Origin: Amnibacterium sp.
Lineage (GTDB): Bacteria > Actinomycetota > Actinomycetes > Actinomycetales > Microbacteriaceae
NCBI RefSeq assembly: GCF_025463795.1
Contig: NZ_JAODBE010000038.1
Location: forward strand, 1-44,981
Direction: 5' to 3'
DNA: 44,981 nucleotides
Shown here: piece by piece, positions 11,746 to 23,122 of the stretch
How the letters are laid out: the number at the start of each line of letters is the position of its first letter
How positions within the stretch are numbered: the stretch's first letter is position 1
Notes under the pieces: model-generated
Database searches by the model: none
Told to the model about the DNA's origin: nothing
The model's input: only the letters and a program-made list of their open reading frames with translations
Translations under genes and position numbers: made by a program

Positions 11746-11810
11746 ACGCACACTTGCCACTTTCCGCCCTCAAAACGGCCGGATGAGGTCAGAAAGTGGC
11801 AAGGGTGCGC
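11746..11810. repeat. Long inverted repeat between convergent genes (candidate bidirectional terminator or REP-like element)
   Basis: Arms ACGCACACTTGCCACTTTC (11746-11764) and GAAAGTGGCAAGGGTGCGC (11792-11810): 17 of 19 pairs complementary, 27-nt loop. Confidence 0.85.
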
Positions 11811-11816
11811 TGAGGG

Positions 11817-14875
<3,059 letters not shown>

Positions 14876-14879
<4 letters not shown>

Positions 14880-15250
14880 GCCTCTCCCGTCAGCTGCTGG
14901 TAGGCGGCGTGGTCGAGCAGCTCCGGCGTCTCCGTGATGCGGACGCGGAGCAGCCAGCCGGCGCCGAACGGGTCGCTGTTGACGACCTCGGGCGACGAGG
15001 CCACCTCGTCGTTCACCTCCGTCACCACCCCGGTGACGGGCGCGTAGAGCTCGCCGACGGACTTCGTCGACTCGAGCTCGCCGACGACGCTGCCGGCGGT
15101 GACCTCGTCCCCGACGCCGGGCAGCTCGACGTAGACGATGTCGCCGAGCCGCGCCGCCGCGTAGGCGGTGATGCCGACCGTTGCGGTGTCGCCGTCGGCG
15201 TCCACCCATTCGTGCTCCGCGGTGTACTTGAGCTCCTGCTCGCCGGTCAT
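14876..15250 (-). CDS. gcvH: Glycine cleavage system H protein
   Basis: [44 protein letters not shown]...[21 protein letters not shown] lipoyl domain. Confidence 0.97.
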
Positions 15251-15251
15251 G

Positions 15252-16415
15252 TCAGGCCTTCCGTTCCGGGCGCTTGTAGAAGGGGAGCGGCACGACGCGT
15301 GCGGGCAGCGCCGTGCCGCGGACGTCGATGGCGAGATCGGCTGCGACCGCGGCGGGATCCACGTACGCCATGGCGATCGGATGGCCGAGGCTCGGGCTGA
15401 GCGCCCCGCTCGTCACCTCCCCGACGACGTCGTCGCCCGCGCGGACGGGGTAGCCGTGGCGGCCGGCGCGACGCCCTTCGCAGGTGAGGCCGACGAGGAT
15501 CCGCTGGCCGGCCGGGTCGAAGCCCTCCACCGCGTCGCGCCCCACGTAGTCGGCCGTCTTCTCGCCCCGCACGAGCCGCCCGAGCCCGGCCTGCTGCGGC
15601 CGGGTGAGCGGGGTGAGCTCGTTGCCGTAGAGCGGCATGCCGGCCTCGAGCCGGAGCGTGTCGCGGGCAGCGAGCCCGACGGGCACGACGCCGGAGCCGG
15701 CCCCGGTCTCGCGGATCGCGCGCCACAGTTGGGGCAGCAGCGCCGGTGCGAGGAACAGCTCGTAGCCGATCTCGCCGGTGTAGCCGGTGCGGGCGACGAG
15801 GATCGGATGCCCGCGGTACCAGGCGGCGAGGAAGCGGTAGTTCCGCAAGGCCGTGAGCAGCTCGACGAACCGCTGCTCGGTGCGCTCGTCCTGGTCGGCC
15901 GAGAAGCCGCCGACCTCGGTGAGCACGTCGAGCGCCAGCGGGCCCTGGAGCGCGAGGAGCCCGATGTCCTCGGACTCGTCCTGCACCTCGGTCTGGAAGC
16001 CGACGGCACGGCTGCGGAGCTCGGCGGCGACGGTCTCGCGGTTCGACGCGTTCGCGACGACGAGGAACCGGTCCGGCCCGGTGCGGTACACGACGAGGTC
16101 GTCGACGACCCCGCCCTCGCCGTTCAGCATCAGCGTGTACTTCGCGCGCCCGGTCTCGACGGCGGAGATCTCGCCGAGCAGCGCGGCGTCGAGCGCCTCG
16201 CCCGCCTCCGGTCCGAGCACCACGATCTCGCCCATGTGGGAGAGGTCGAAGAGGCCCGCGGCGGTGCGGACGGCGGCGTGCTCGGCGAGTTCGCTGCCGT
16301 ACTTGAGCGGCATGCTCCAGCCGGCGAAGTCGGTGAAGGTGGCGCCTTCGGCGGCATGCACCTCGTGGAGCGGCGAACGGCGGCGTTCGGGGTCGCCGTG
16401 TTCGGGATCGGTCAT
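15252..16415 (-). CDS. gcvT: Glycine cleavage system aminomethyltransferase T protein
   Basis: [51 protein letters not shown]...; C-terminal [21 protein letters not shown]. Confidence 0.97.
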   Translation of the reverse strand: MTDPEHGDPERRRSPLHEVHAAEGATFTDFAGWSMPLKYGSELAEHAAVRTAAGLFDLSHMGEIVVLGPEAGEALDAALLGEISAVETGRAKYTLMLNGEGGVVDDLVVYRTGPDRFLVVANASNRETVAAELRSRAVGFQTEVQDESEDIGLLALQGPLALDVLTEVGGFSADQDERTEQRFVELLTALRNYRFLAAWYRGHPILVARTGYTGEIGYELFLAPALLPQLWRAIRETGAGSGVVPVGLAARDTLRLEAGMPLYGNELTPLTRPQQAGLGRLVRGEKTADYVGRDAVEGFDPAGQRILVGLTCEGRRAGRHGYPVRAGDDVVGEVTSGALSPSLGHPIAMAYVDPAAVAADLAIDVRGTALPARVVPLPFYKRPERKA

Positions 16416-16459
16416 GGGCGGGGGCTCTCTCAGCTCGGTGGCGCCGGACGCGCCGGCCG

Positions 16460-16645
16460 GTCCCCCTCTGTCGCTGCGCCTGAGAGATTCGACGCCTGCC
16501 TGGCGTCTTTCACCGTGGGCGGGAGCCGACACACCGCGAACGATGCTGCTCCGCTTTCCAGAGCGGCCACACCGACGCGGTACTGGACCTGAGAGATTGC
16601 CGGGGCGGTTGCTCCTTCGGTGCCGGACGAGCCGGCTCTCCCGCG
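16460..16645 (-). promoter_or_regulatory. Tandem glycine riboswitch upstream of gcvT
   Basis: Minus strand: GGGAGAG...CACCGAAGGAGCAA...CAATCTCTCAGG...CTCTGGAAAG, then CACGGTGAAAG...GAATCTCTCAGGCGC...ACAGAGGGGGA; two aptamer cores in series. Confidence 0.92.
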
Positions 16646-16718
16646 TCGGCCTCACGGCCGGAAGTGTTCGGTTGTGGTCGCGAGTCTAGCCGCGCGGCCG
16701 ACAGCCGCGACGGTCCCG

Positions 16719-17327
16719 TCAGTAGGTCCCGTCGACCTCGGTGACCATCTCGACGAGCCGCGTCAGCAGGCGCTCGTAGGAGTCCGAGCGGAGCAGCTCG
16801 AGCTGGTCGAGGGCGTTCAGCGGCGCGATGGCGGCGAGCTGCCACGCGGCGGCCGCAGGGTCCTCGTCCAGGCCCACGTCGGCGGGCCACGGCGACAGGT
16901 CCTCCTCGGCGAGGCGCTTCAGCACGCGGCGCACGAGGGCCTCGGCATCGGCGAGCGCCGGGCGCAGCGCCGGGTCCCAGTCGGGATCCGGCAGCTCGCG
17001 GACGAGGGCCTTCGGATACGGGTCGTCGGGCAGCCACTCCCGGACCTCGAACCGGGCGGCGCCCTGCGCGATCATCAGCACCGCCTCGTCCGCCGTGTCC
17101 AGGTCCGCGACCCGGGCGAGCGTGCCCGTGGCGACCCGCACGTCTCCGCCGCCCACCTCCTGCCCCCGCTCGATGAGCACGACCCCGAACTCGCTCGGCT
17201 CCTCCTTGAGGATGTCGGCGAGCATCGCGAGGTAGCGCGGCTCGAAGACCCGCAGGGGCAGCGGCATGTGAGGGAAGAGCACCGAGCCGAGGGGGAACAT
17301 GGCCATCGGACGCATGGCGCAAGACAA
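16719..17327 (-). CDS. LON peptidase substrate-binding domain-containing protein
   Basis: MAMFPLGSVLFPHMPLPLRVFEPRYLAMLADIL...FGVVLIERGQEVGGGD; start codon uncertain (17327 or the internal ATGs). Confidence 0.9.
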   Translation of the reverse strand: MSCAMRPMAMFPLGSVLFPHMPLPLRVFEPRYLAMLADILKEEPSEFGVVLIERGQEVGGGDVRVATGTLARVADLDTADEAVLMIAQGAARFEVREWLPDDPYPKALVRELPDPDWDPALRPALADAEALVRRVLKRLAEEDLSPWPADVGLDEDPAAAAWQLAAIAPLNALDQLELLRSDSYERLLTRLVEMVTEVDGTY

Positions 17328-17375
17328 TCACGCCACCCCCTGGCCGTCGCACGCCGCCGGGGTGACAATGCCTCG

Positions 17376-17918
17376 ATGAGCCTGCTCGACCGGTCGCGGA
17401 TCGACCTCCCGCTCGCGCGGGACCGGCGGGAGCGGCGGCGCCTCGGCGGGATCGACCGGCTGTCGGCGCAGCGGGCGCTGCTCGTGCGGACGACGGATGC
17501 GCTCCAGGTCGCGGACGGCGTCCTCGCGGGCGGCTGGCTGCAGGACCGCTGGTTCGCCTGGCGCGACGCGGACGGGCGCAGCTGCGTCGCGGGGTCCGCG
17601 GGTGCGCACACCGTCCCGCTCGACGCCGTCACGGCCGCCTGCCTGGTCGGGGCCCTCGTCGCCGGATCCGGCGGCGCGGCCTCCCCCGTGCTGCGCTCAT
17701 CGGTCGAGGCGACCTGGCACGCCCTGCACCGCTCGACCGGCCCGGTGGACTGGGTCCGCTCCCCCTCCGTCACGGAGCTGCACGTGCGGGAGCTCACCGC
17801 CTGGAACGACCGGCCGGATCGCGAGGCCGGGCAGGTCCGCGGGCTGCTCGCCGACGCCCGTGCCGTGGTCGACGCGGAGCTGACGCGCTCGGCGGAGCGG
17901 CTCGCGGCGCTGACCTGA
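17376..17918 (+). CDS. Hypothetical protein
   Basis: 180-aa ORF MSLLDRSRIDLPLARDRRERRRLGGIDRLSAQRALLVRTT...; no family recognised. Confidence 0.65.
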   Translation: MSLLDRSRIDLPLARDRRERRRLGGIDRLSAQRALLVRTTDALQVADGVLAGGWLQDRWFAWRDADGRSCVAGSAGAHTVPLDAVTAACLVGALVAGSGGAASPVLRSSVEATWHALHRSTGPVDWVRSPSVTELHVRELTAWNDRPDREAGQVRGLLADARAVVDAELTRSAERLAALT

Positions 17919-18034
17919 TCGCCCCCGCTCCCGCATCGTGGGGCTCGCCGTCGAACCGCCCTCGAGCCCACGGGATGCCCGAACCGGACGCACGGCACGG
18001 GGTGTAGGAACGAGGGAACCGGAAGGATCCGCCC

Positions 18035-18661
18035 GTGGCCCAGTTCGCCGTCCTGATCTACGCCGCCGATTCCGCCCACGCGCCGGACGCCTCCTCCGAG
18101 GAGTTGGCGGAGCCCGACGGCCACGCGGAGGAGCTGCTCGCGGCCGACGCGATGCTCGCCGCGTACGCCTTCACACCGCGCGAGTACGCCGTCTCGGTAC
18201 GGAGGGACGCCGCCACCCCAGGCCCCTTCGTGGACGCCGAGCACGTCGTGGCAGGCGTCTACGTGCTCGAGGCGGACGACCTCGACGAGGCCGTCCGGAT
18301 CGCGGCGACCAACCCGGCGGTGCGATCCGGCGGCGGCGTCGAGGTGCGGCCGGTGCACAGCGGCGGGGCGATCCGGGAGCCTCGGGGCCGACCCGGGTGC
18401 CGCGGCACAGCGGAGGTCCACACTCGCCTGATGGAAATCGAGCAGTGGTGGGCGCGGCTGGAGCCGGCGACGCGGTCCTGGCTGATCGACCACAACGGTG
18501 AACCGGTCCCCGGTCAGATCGTCAGCGAGATCGCGCGAACGGGCGGCCCGATGCCCGGCGACCCGTGGTGGGCCCATGACGATGATGGGAGCGGGTTCTT
18601 CCTGCCCGACGGTGCGGTGGACTGGGTGGAGGCGGACGCCAACGGCGAGACGCACCCGTGA
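18035..18661 (+). CDS. YCII-related domain protein with C-terminal extension (or two adjacent in-frame genes)
   Basis: N-terminal MAQFAVLIYAADSAHAPD...VVAGVYVLEADDLDEAVRIAATNPAV...VEVRPVHSGG is YCII-like; from Met at 18431 MEIEQWWARLEPATRSWLIDHNGEPVPGQIVSEI looks like a separate short protein. Confidence 0.65.
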   Translation: MAQFAVLIYAADSAHAPDASSEELAEPDGHAEELLAADAMLAAYAFTPREYAVSVRRDAATPGPFVDAEHVVAGVYVLEADDLDEAVRIAATNPAVRSGGGVEVRPVHSGGAIREPRGRPGCRGTAEVHTRLMEIEQWWARLEPATRSWLIDHNGEPVPGQIVSEIARTGGPMPGDPWWAHDDDGSGFFLPDGAVDWVEADANGETHP

Positions 18662-19090
18662 CCCACGGAGGCCGCGGGCCGCTCGGGCTTCGCCGGCGTC
18701 GTGCCGCCACGCCCACGCTGCCAGCGCAGGCGAGGTCGGATCCGCTGCCCGTCTCGGAGGGACGCTAGCCGTGCCGCCACTCGACAGAGCGTCTCCGTGC
18801 CGCAGTTCCGGCACCGGCCGATCACGGCTCCGGTCGGCAGCACCCGCGGCAGCATGATCACCTCGCACTGCGGGCAGTGGCTGTCGAGGTCGTCGTCGTT
18901 AGTGTGGGCATGGTAGTCATCCGCGCCGAGCGGTCGTCCAGGCAATCGATTTCCGCGCGCTCGCGCCGCCCCGCCGGACACGGAGCTCCGTGCGTACTGC
19001 CCGGGGCACTCGGGGTCTTTGATCACGAAGCGGTAACGACAAGCGTTCGCTTCCGCGGCCGGATACCAAACCGGCCCGTAGCCTTCGCCG

Positions 19091-20278
19091 GTGAGCACAG
19101 GAGCGGGCCAGACGCCCCCAGGCTGGTATGACGATGGCCGGGGGTCGCTTCGCTGGTGGTCTGGGCGCGGGTGGACCGAGCACACGCGACCGCTGCCCGG
19201 CGCGGCTGTCCCGCCCATTCCCCCGCCGTCACCCACTGGGACGCCCGTACCTGCAGTAGAGCCTGTTGCTCTTGCGCCTGCGGATGCCGCGCCGGCTCGT
19301 GAGGCCGGCTTCATCTCCGTTGCGCCTGCGGCCGCATCAGCTGACGCGCCTGCCGGGCCAGCGCCCCAGCCTCAGCAGCGACGACGGCGCGACCAGCTCG
19401 CGACGGGTGCGCTCGTCCTCGCGGTGGCTGCCTTCGTCCTGGGGCTTGTTCCGTTCCTCGGGTTCATCACCTGGATCATGGCCGTCTTTGCCATTGTCCT
19501 AGGGGCCATCGCTCTCAGCCGCCGCGTCCAAGGGCGTGGATTCGCCGCAACCGGGGTCATCCTCGGTGTGGTCGCGATCGTGACCGGGTTGGCGGTTTCA
19601 GGCGCCACTCTGGGCAACGTGTCGCAGACGACGCCCCAGGCGCACGCCGCGGCCACTGACCCGCCTGCGACTGCCGCGGCGCCCGCGGCTGCCCCAACGT
19701 CGAAAGCTGCGGTTTCTGCCCCCAAGGCGACGCCGAAGCCAACGCCCAAGCCGGTGGCAATTCTGAAGACGTACTCCGGGTCGGGAGACGACGTTGTGCA
19801 CGTCAACTACTCCAACCCCGTCATCCTCTCCTTCATTTGCTCGGGCTGCAGCGGCAACACCGTGCTGCAGACCGACTCCGGGATGGACACGCTGTTGGTC
19901 AACACGATCGGCTCGTACCACGGCCGCCACATCGTCAACACGTCAGACGGAAGCCTTCTGACCAAGCTCACCATCACGGCAGACGCGCGCTGGACCTTGA
20001 AAGTGGAGAACCCCAGCGTCGCCATTACCACCCGGCTCACGAGCACCGGAGACATAATCTCCGGTCACGGCGACGACGTTGTGGAGGTCGGCAGCGCGAT
20101 CGGTGACGCGAAGGTCACCAACCGGGGCGACAGCAACTTCGTCCTCCAGGCCTACGGCGGCTCCGACAGCTTGGTCATCAACGAAATCGGCAGCTACTCA
20201 GGAACCGTGCCTCTTCAAGGCCCGGAAGTCGTCCAGGTGGAAAGCAACGGCGATTGGTCGATCACAGGAGAGCAGTGA
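19091..20278 (+). CDS. DUF2510/DUF4190-type membrane protein with duplicated C-terminal extracytoplasmic domain
   Basis: N-terminal PPGWYDDGRGSLRWWSGRGWTEHTRP (DUF2510-like), two TM segments, Ala/Pro/Lys linker, then two related SGxGDDVVxV...GSY(H/S)G modules. Confidence 0.8.
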   Translation: MSTGAGQTPPGWYDDGRGSLRWWSGRGWTEHTRPLPGAAVPPIPPPSPTGTPVPAVEPVALAPADAAPAREAGFISVAPAAASADAPAGPAPQPQQRRRRDQLATGALVLAVAAFVLGLVPFLGFITWIMAVFAIVLGAIALSRRVQGRGFAATGVILGVVAIVTGLAVSGATLGNVSQTTPQAHAAATDPPATAAAPAAAPTSKAAVSAPKATPKPTPKPVAILKTYSGSGDDVVHVNYSNPVILSFICSGCSGNTVLQTDSGMDTLLVNTIGSYHGRHIVNTSDGSLLTKLTITADARWTLKVENPSVAITTRLTSTGDIISGHGDDVVEVGSAIGDAKVTNRGDSNFVLQAYGGSDSLVINEIGSYSGTVPLQGPEVVQVESNGDWSITGEQ

Positions 20279-20369
20279 TCCGTGCCGCGTCGGTAGGCTC
20301 CTCCACGCTGACGTGGGCTCGTGAGGCGGTCGGCCCCGTGTAGTGGTTCCGCATCGCACACAGGGCCAT

Positions 20370-20777
20370 CTATTCGCCGCGGCCCCTGCTGCCCACTGGA
20401 GCGACCGCGGGCGTTGGCCCAGGGTTGACCCCCAGCTGCAAGTCCGCGTCGCGTCGCGCCTCGAACGCGGTGATCACGAGGTACATCCCCGCGCCGGTGC
20501 GAACCGAGTCCAGGACCTGGCTCGGCGAGACGACGCCGGAGACAGCGCCCGCGACCCACCAGGTCAGACCAGCGCTGAGGCCGAGCAAAAGGCCCGCCGG
20601 GGACACCCGGACAGTCCGCCAGCGGTTGAACCAGTCAAGCACCGCCCCGAAGTCGATGACCAACTCGTCGTCGGCTCCGGCGACCTCTAAAAGGTCGTCG
20701 AGAGGCTCGGCGAGCGCCGCCTGCAGATCGAGGTCGTCAGCAAGGAGTCGATCTACCTCGTCGGCAGCTCCGCTCAC
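20370..20777 (-). CDS. Hypothetical protein, probable membrane segment
   Basis: 135-aa ORF, GTG start overlapping the upstream stop; hydrophobic VSPAGLLLGLSAGLTWWVAGAVSGVV. Confidence 0.55.
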   Translation of the reverse strand: MSGAADEVDRLLADDLDLQAALAEPLDDLLEVAGADDELVIDFGAVLDWFNRWRTVRVSPAGLLLGLSAGLTWWVAGAVSGVVSPSQVLDSVRTGAGMYLVITAFEARRDADLQLGVNPGPTPAVAPVGSRGRGE

Positions 20778-21232
20778 CCGGGAGTAGTTGAAGCCGAACG
20801 TCCCCCGTCGTAGATCCTCTGCGGGAGGCGCTCTCGGACAGAAAGCGCGAACGCCGCCCGTTCGGCCGCGTCTCCACAGTTGCCCCGGTAGTCCTGGCGC
20901 CCGGCGAACGCTGCGCCTTCTTCGCCGGGCTCGCTGGACCCGGCAGCCGCAAGCGAAGCGGTCAGGTGGCGTGCGACCGCGAGTTGGTCCATGCGCTCCA
21001 CCTCGGCCATCAGCACATCATCCGGCGTCTCGTCATCGACGACGAAGGCCGTTGCCCACGCCTCGTTGAACCTCTCGTCGCTCAACTCGTCGTTCAACCG
21101 CGGGAAGAGTCTGTCCTGTTCGTCATCGACTGCTGAAGCCGCGTCCATGAGCCGCAGCACGTGCACAGCGTTCGGCCCGAGCAGTCGCCGGGCGGTAGCC
21201 GCAATCTCTCGGTCCTCGTCGTCAACGCACAT
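20774..21232 (-). CDS. Hypothetical protein
   Basis: 152-aa ORF MCVDDEDREIAATARRLLGPNAVHVLRLMDAASAVDDEQDRLFPRLN...; acidic, probably soluble. Confidence 0.6.
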   Translation of the reverse strand: MCVDDEDREIAATARRLLGPNAVHVLRLMDAASAVDDEQDRLFPRLNDELSDERFNEAWATAFVVDDETPDDVLMAEVERMDQLAVARHLTASLAAAGSSEPGEEGAAFAGRQDYRGNCGDAAERAAFALSVRERLPQRIYDGGRSASTTPG

Positions 21233-21265
21233 GGGCCGACGCTATCGAGTGCCCCAGACGCCGGA

Positions 21266-22339
21266 CTACGATCCGTGCCGCCACTCGACGACGTCGCCGT
21301 CCTGCATGACGTAGTCCTTGCCCTCGATCCGGGCCCTGCCGCGGGCCCGCGCCTCGGCGATGGAGCCGGCGTCGACGAGGTCCTGGAAGCCGATGACCTC
21401 GGCCTTGATGAACTTCTTCTCGAAGTCCGAGTGGATGACGCCGGCCGCCTCCGGCGCGTGCGCGCCGCGGGGGACGGTCCAGGCCCTCGACTCCTTGGGC
21501 CCGGCCGTGAGGTAGGTCTGGAGCCCGAGGGTGTCGAAGCCGACTCTGGCGAGCTGGTCGAGTCCGCTCTCGGTCTGTCCCGTGGAGGCGAGCAGCTCGG
21601 CGGCGTCCTCGGGGTCGAGGTCGATCAGCTCGGATTCGATCTTCGCGTCGAGGAAGACGGCGGGGGCGGGCGCGACCAGCTCCGCGAGCTGCGCCTTGCG
21701 GTCCTCGTCACCGAGCACGGCCTCGTCGACGTTGAAGACGAACAGGGCCGGCTTGGCGGTGAGCAGGCCGAGGTCCTTGATCGGGGTGAGGTCGATGCCG
21801 GACCCCGCGAGCCGCGTGCCGGCGTTGAGCGCCGCCTGCGCCGCCCGGATCGTCTCCAGCACCTCCGGCGGCGTGCGCCTGCCGCGCACCTCCTTCTCGA
21901 CCCGCGGCTCCACCTTCTCGAGCGTCTGCAGGTCGGCGAGGATCAGCTCCGTCGCGATGGTCTCCAGGTCGCCGGCCGGGTCGACCCCGCCGGCGACATG
22001 CACGACGTCGGGATCGGCGAAGGCGCGCACGACCTCGGCGATCGCGTCGGCCTCGCGGATGTTCGCGAGGAACTGGTTGCCGAGGCCCTCGCCCTGGCTC
22101 GCCCCCTTCACGATGCCCGCGATGTCGACGAACGAGACCGCGGCGGGCACGATCCGCTCGCTGGCGAAGAGGTCGGCGAGCACCTGCAGCCGGGGGTCGG
22201 GCAGGTCGACGACGCCCACGTTCGGCTCGATCGTGGCGAACGGGTAGTTCGCCGCGAGCACCGTGTTCTTCGTGAGCGCGTTGAAGAGGGTCGACTTGCC
22301 GACGTTCGGAAGTCCGACGATGCCGATCGTGAGAGCCAC
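21266..22339 (-). CDS. ychF: Redox-regulated ATPase YchF (Obg-like)
   Basis: MALTIGIVGLPNVGKSTLFNALTKNTVLAANYPFATIEPNVGVVDLPDPRL...C-terminal KDYVMQDGDVVEWRHGS. GTG at 22339 preferred over TTG at 22348. Confidence 0.97.
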   Translation of the reverse strand: MALTIGIVGLPNVGKSTLFNALTKNTVLAANYPFATIEPNVGVVDLPDPRLQVLADLFASERIVPAAVSFVDIAGIVKGASQGEGLGNQFLANIREADAIAEVVRAFADPDVVHVAGGVDPAGDLETIATELILADLQTLEKVEPRVEKEVRGRRTPPEVLETIRAAQAALNAGTRLAGSGIDLTPIKDLGLLTAKPALFVFNVDEAVLGDEDRKAQLAELVAPAPAVFLDAKIESELIDLDPEDAAELLASTGQTESGLDQLARVGFDTLGLQTYLTAGPKESRAWTVPRGAHAPEAAGVIHSDFEKKFIKAEVIGFQDLVDAGSIAEARARGRARIEGKDYVMQDGDVVEWRHGS

Positions 22340-22504
22340 GGCCGTCAACCGTAGACGGTGCCGGATCCGCGTCCGGCCGTGAACGCCGGCGCAGGGCCTG
22401 AGCGCCGGTCTGCAGGTCCCGGCCGCGTGTCGCGCGGCGTCTCCGCAACGGCGCGATCAGTGACGGACGGGGAGCCCCGGCCGGTGTCGGAGGGGGCTGC
22501 CAGC

Positions 22505-23122
22505 ATGCCGCCCGTGCCACTGGATTTCACCGCCGTCGACTTCGAGACGGCGGGGCCGTCCAGCGCCTCCGCCTGTTCCGTCGGGGTGGTGGTGGTGGAG
22601 GACGGCCGGGTCGTCGAGAAGCGCGGTTGGCTGATCCGGCCGCCCGCCGGGCACGACGTGTTCAGCGAGTGGAACATCCGCATCCACGGCATCACGCCCG
22701 ACCGGGTGGTCGAGGCGGCCGGATGGGCGGAGCAGATGGACGACCTGATGTCGGCGCTCGGCGACCGCCCTGTCGTCGCGCACAACGCCCGGTTCGACAT
22801 GGGCGTCATCCGCGCGGCCTGCTTCGCGACCGGCGTGCCGACCCCGTCCCTCGACTACTTCTGCAGCCTGGCGGTCGCCCGCCGCACCTACGAGCTCCAC
22901 TCCTACCGTCTGCCCGTGGCGGCCATGGCGGCCGGGTTCGAGGACTTCCCGCACCACGACGCCATCGCGGACGCCGAGGCCTGCGCCGCGATCGTCGTGC
23001 ACGCGGCCGGGCGCCACGGCGCCGCTCACGTGCCGGAGCTGCTCGAGGCCGTCGGTGAGCGCCTCGCGCGGCTCACGCCGCTCGATCCGGAGCGCGGCAT
23101 CCGCCCCATGGCCTTCGCCTGA
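22505..23122 (+). CDS. 3'-5' exonuclease, DnaQ/DEDD family
   Basis: DFTAVDFETAGPSSASACSVGVVVVEDG...VVAHNARFDMGVI...HHDAIADAEACAAIV: ExoI, II and III motifs. Confidence 0.9.
   Translation: MPPVPLDFTAVDFETAGPSSASACSVGVVVVEDGRVVEKRGWLIRPPAGHDVFSEWNIRIHGITPDRVVEAAGWAEQMDDLMSALGDRPVVAHNARFDMGVIRAACFATGVPTPSLDYFCSLAVARRTYELHSYRLPVAAMAAGFEDFPHHDAIADAEACAAIVVHAAGRHGAAHVPELLEAVGERLARLTPLDPERGIRPMAFA

Noticed and set aside
22385-22415. CCGGCGC...GCGCCGG inverted repeat between ychF and the exonuclease gene
   Set aside because: Only 7-bp arms of GC; not distinguishable from background.
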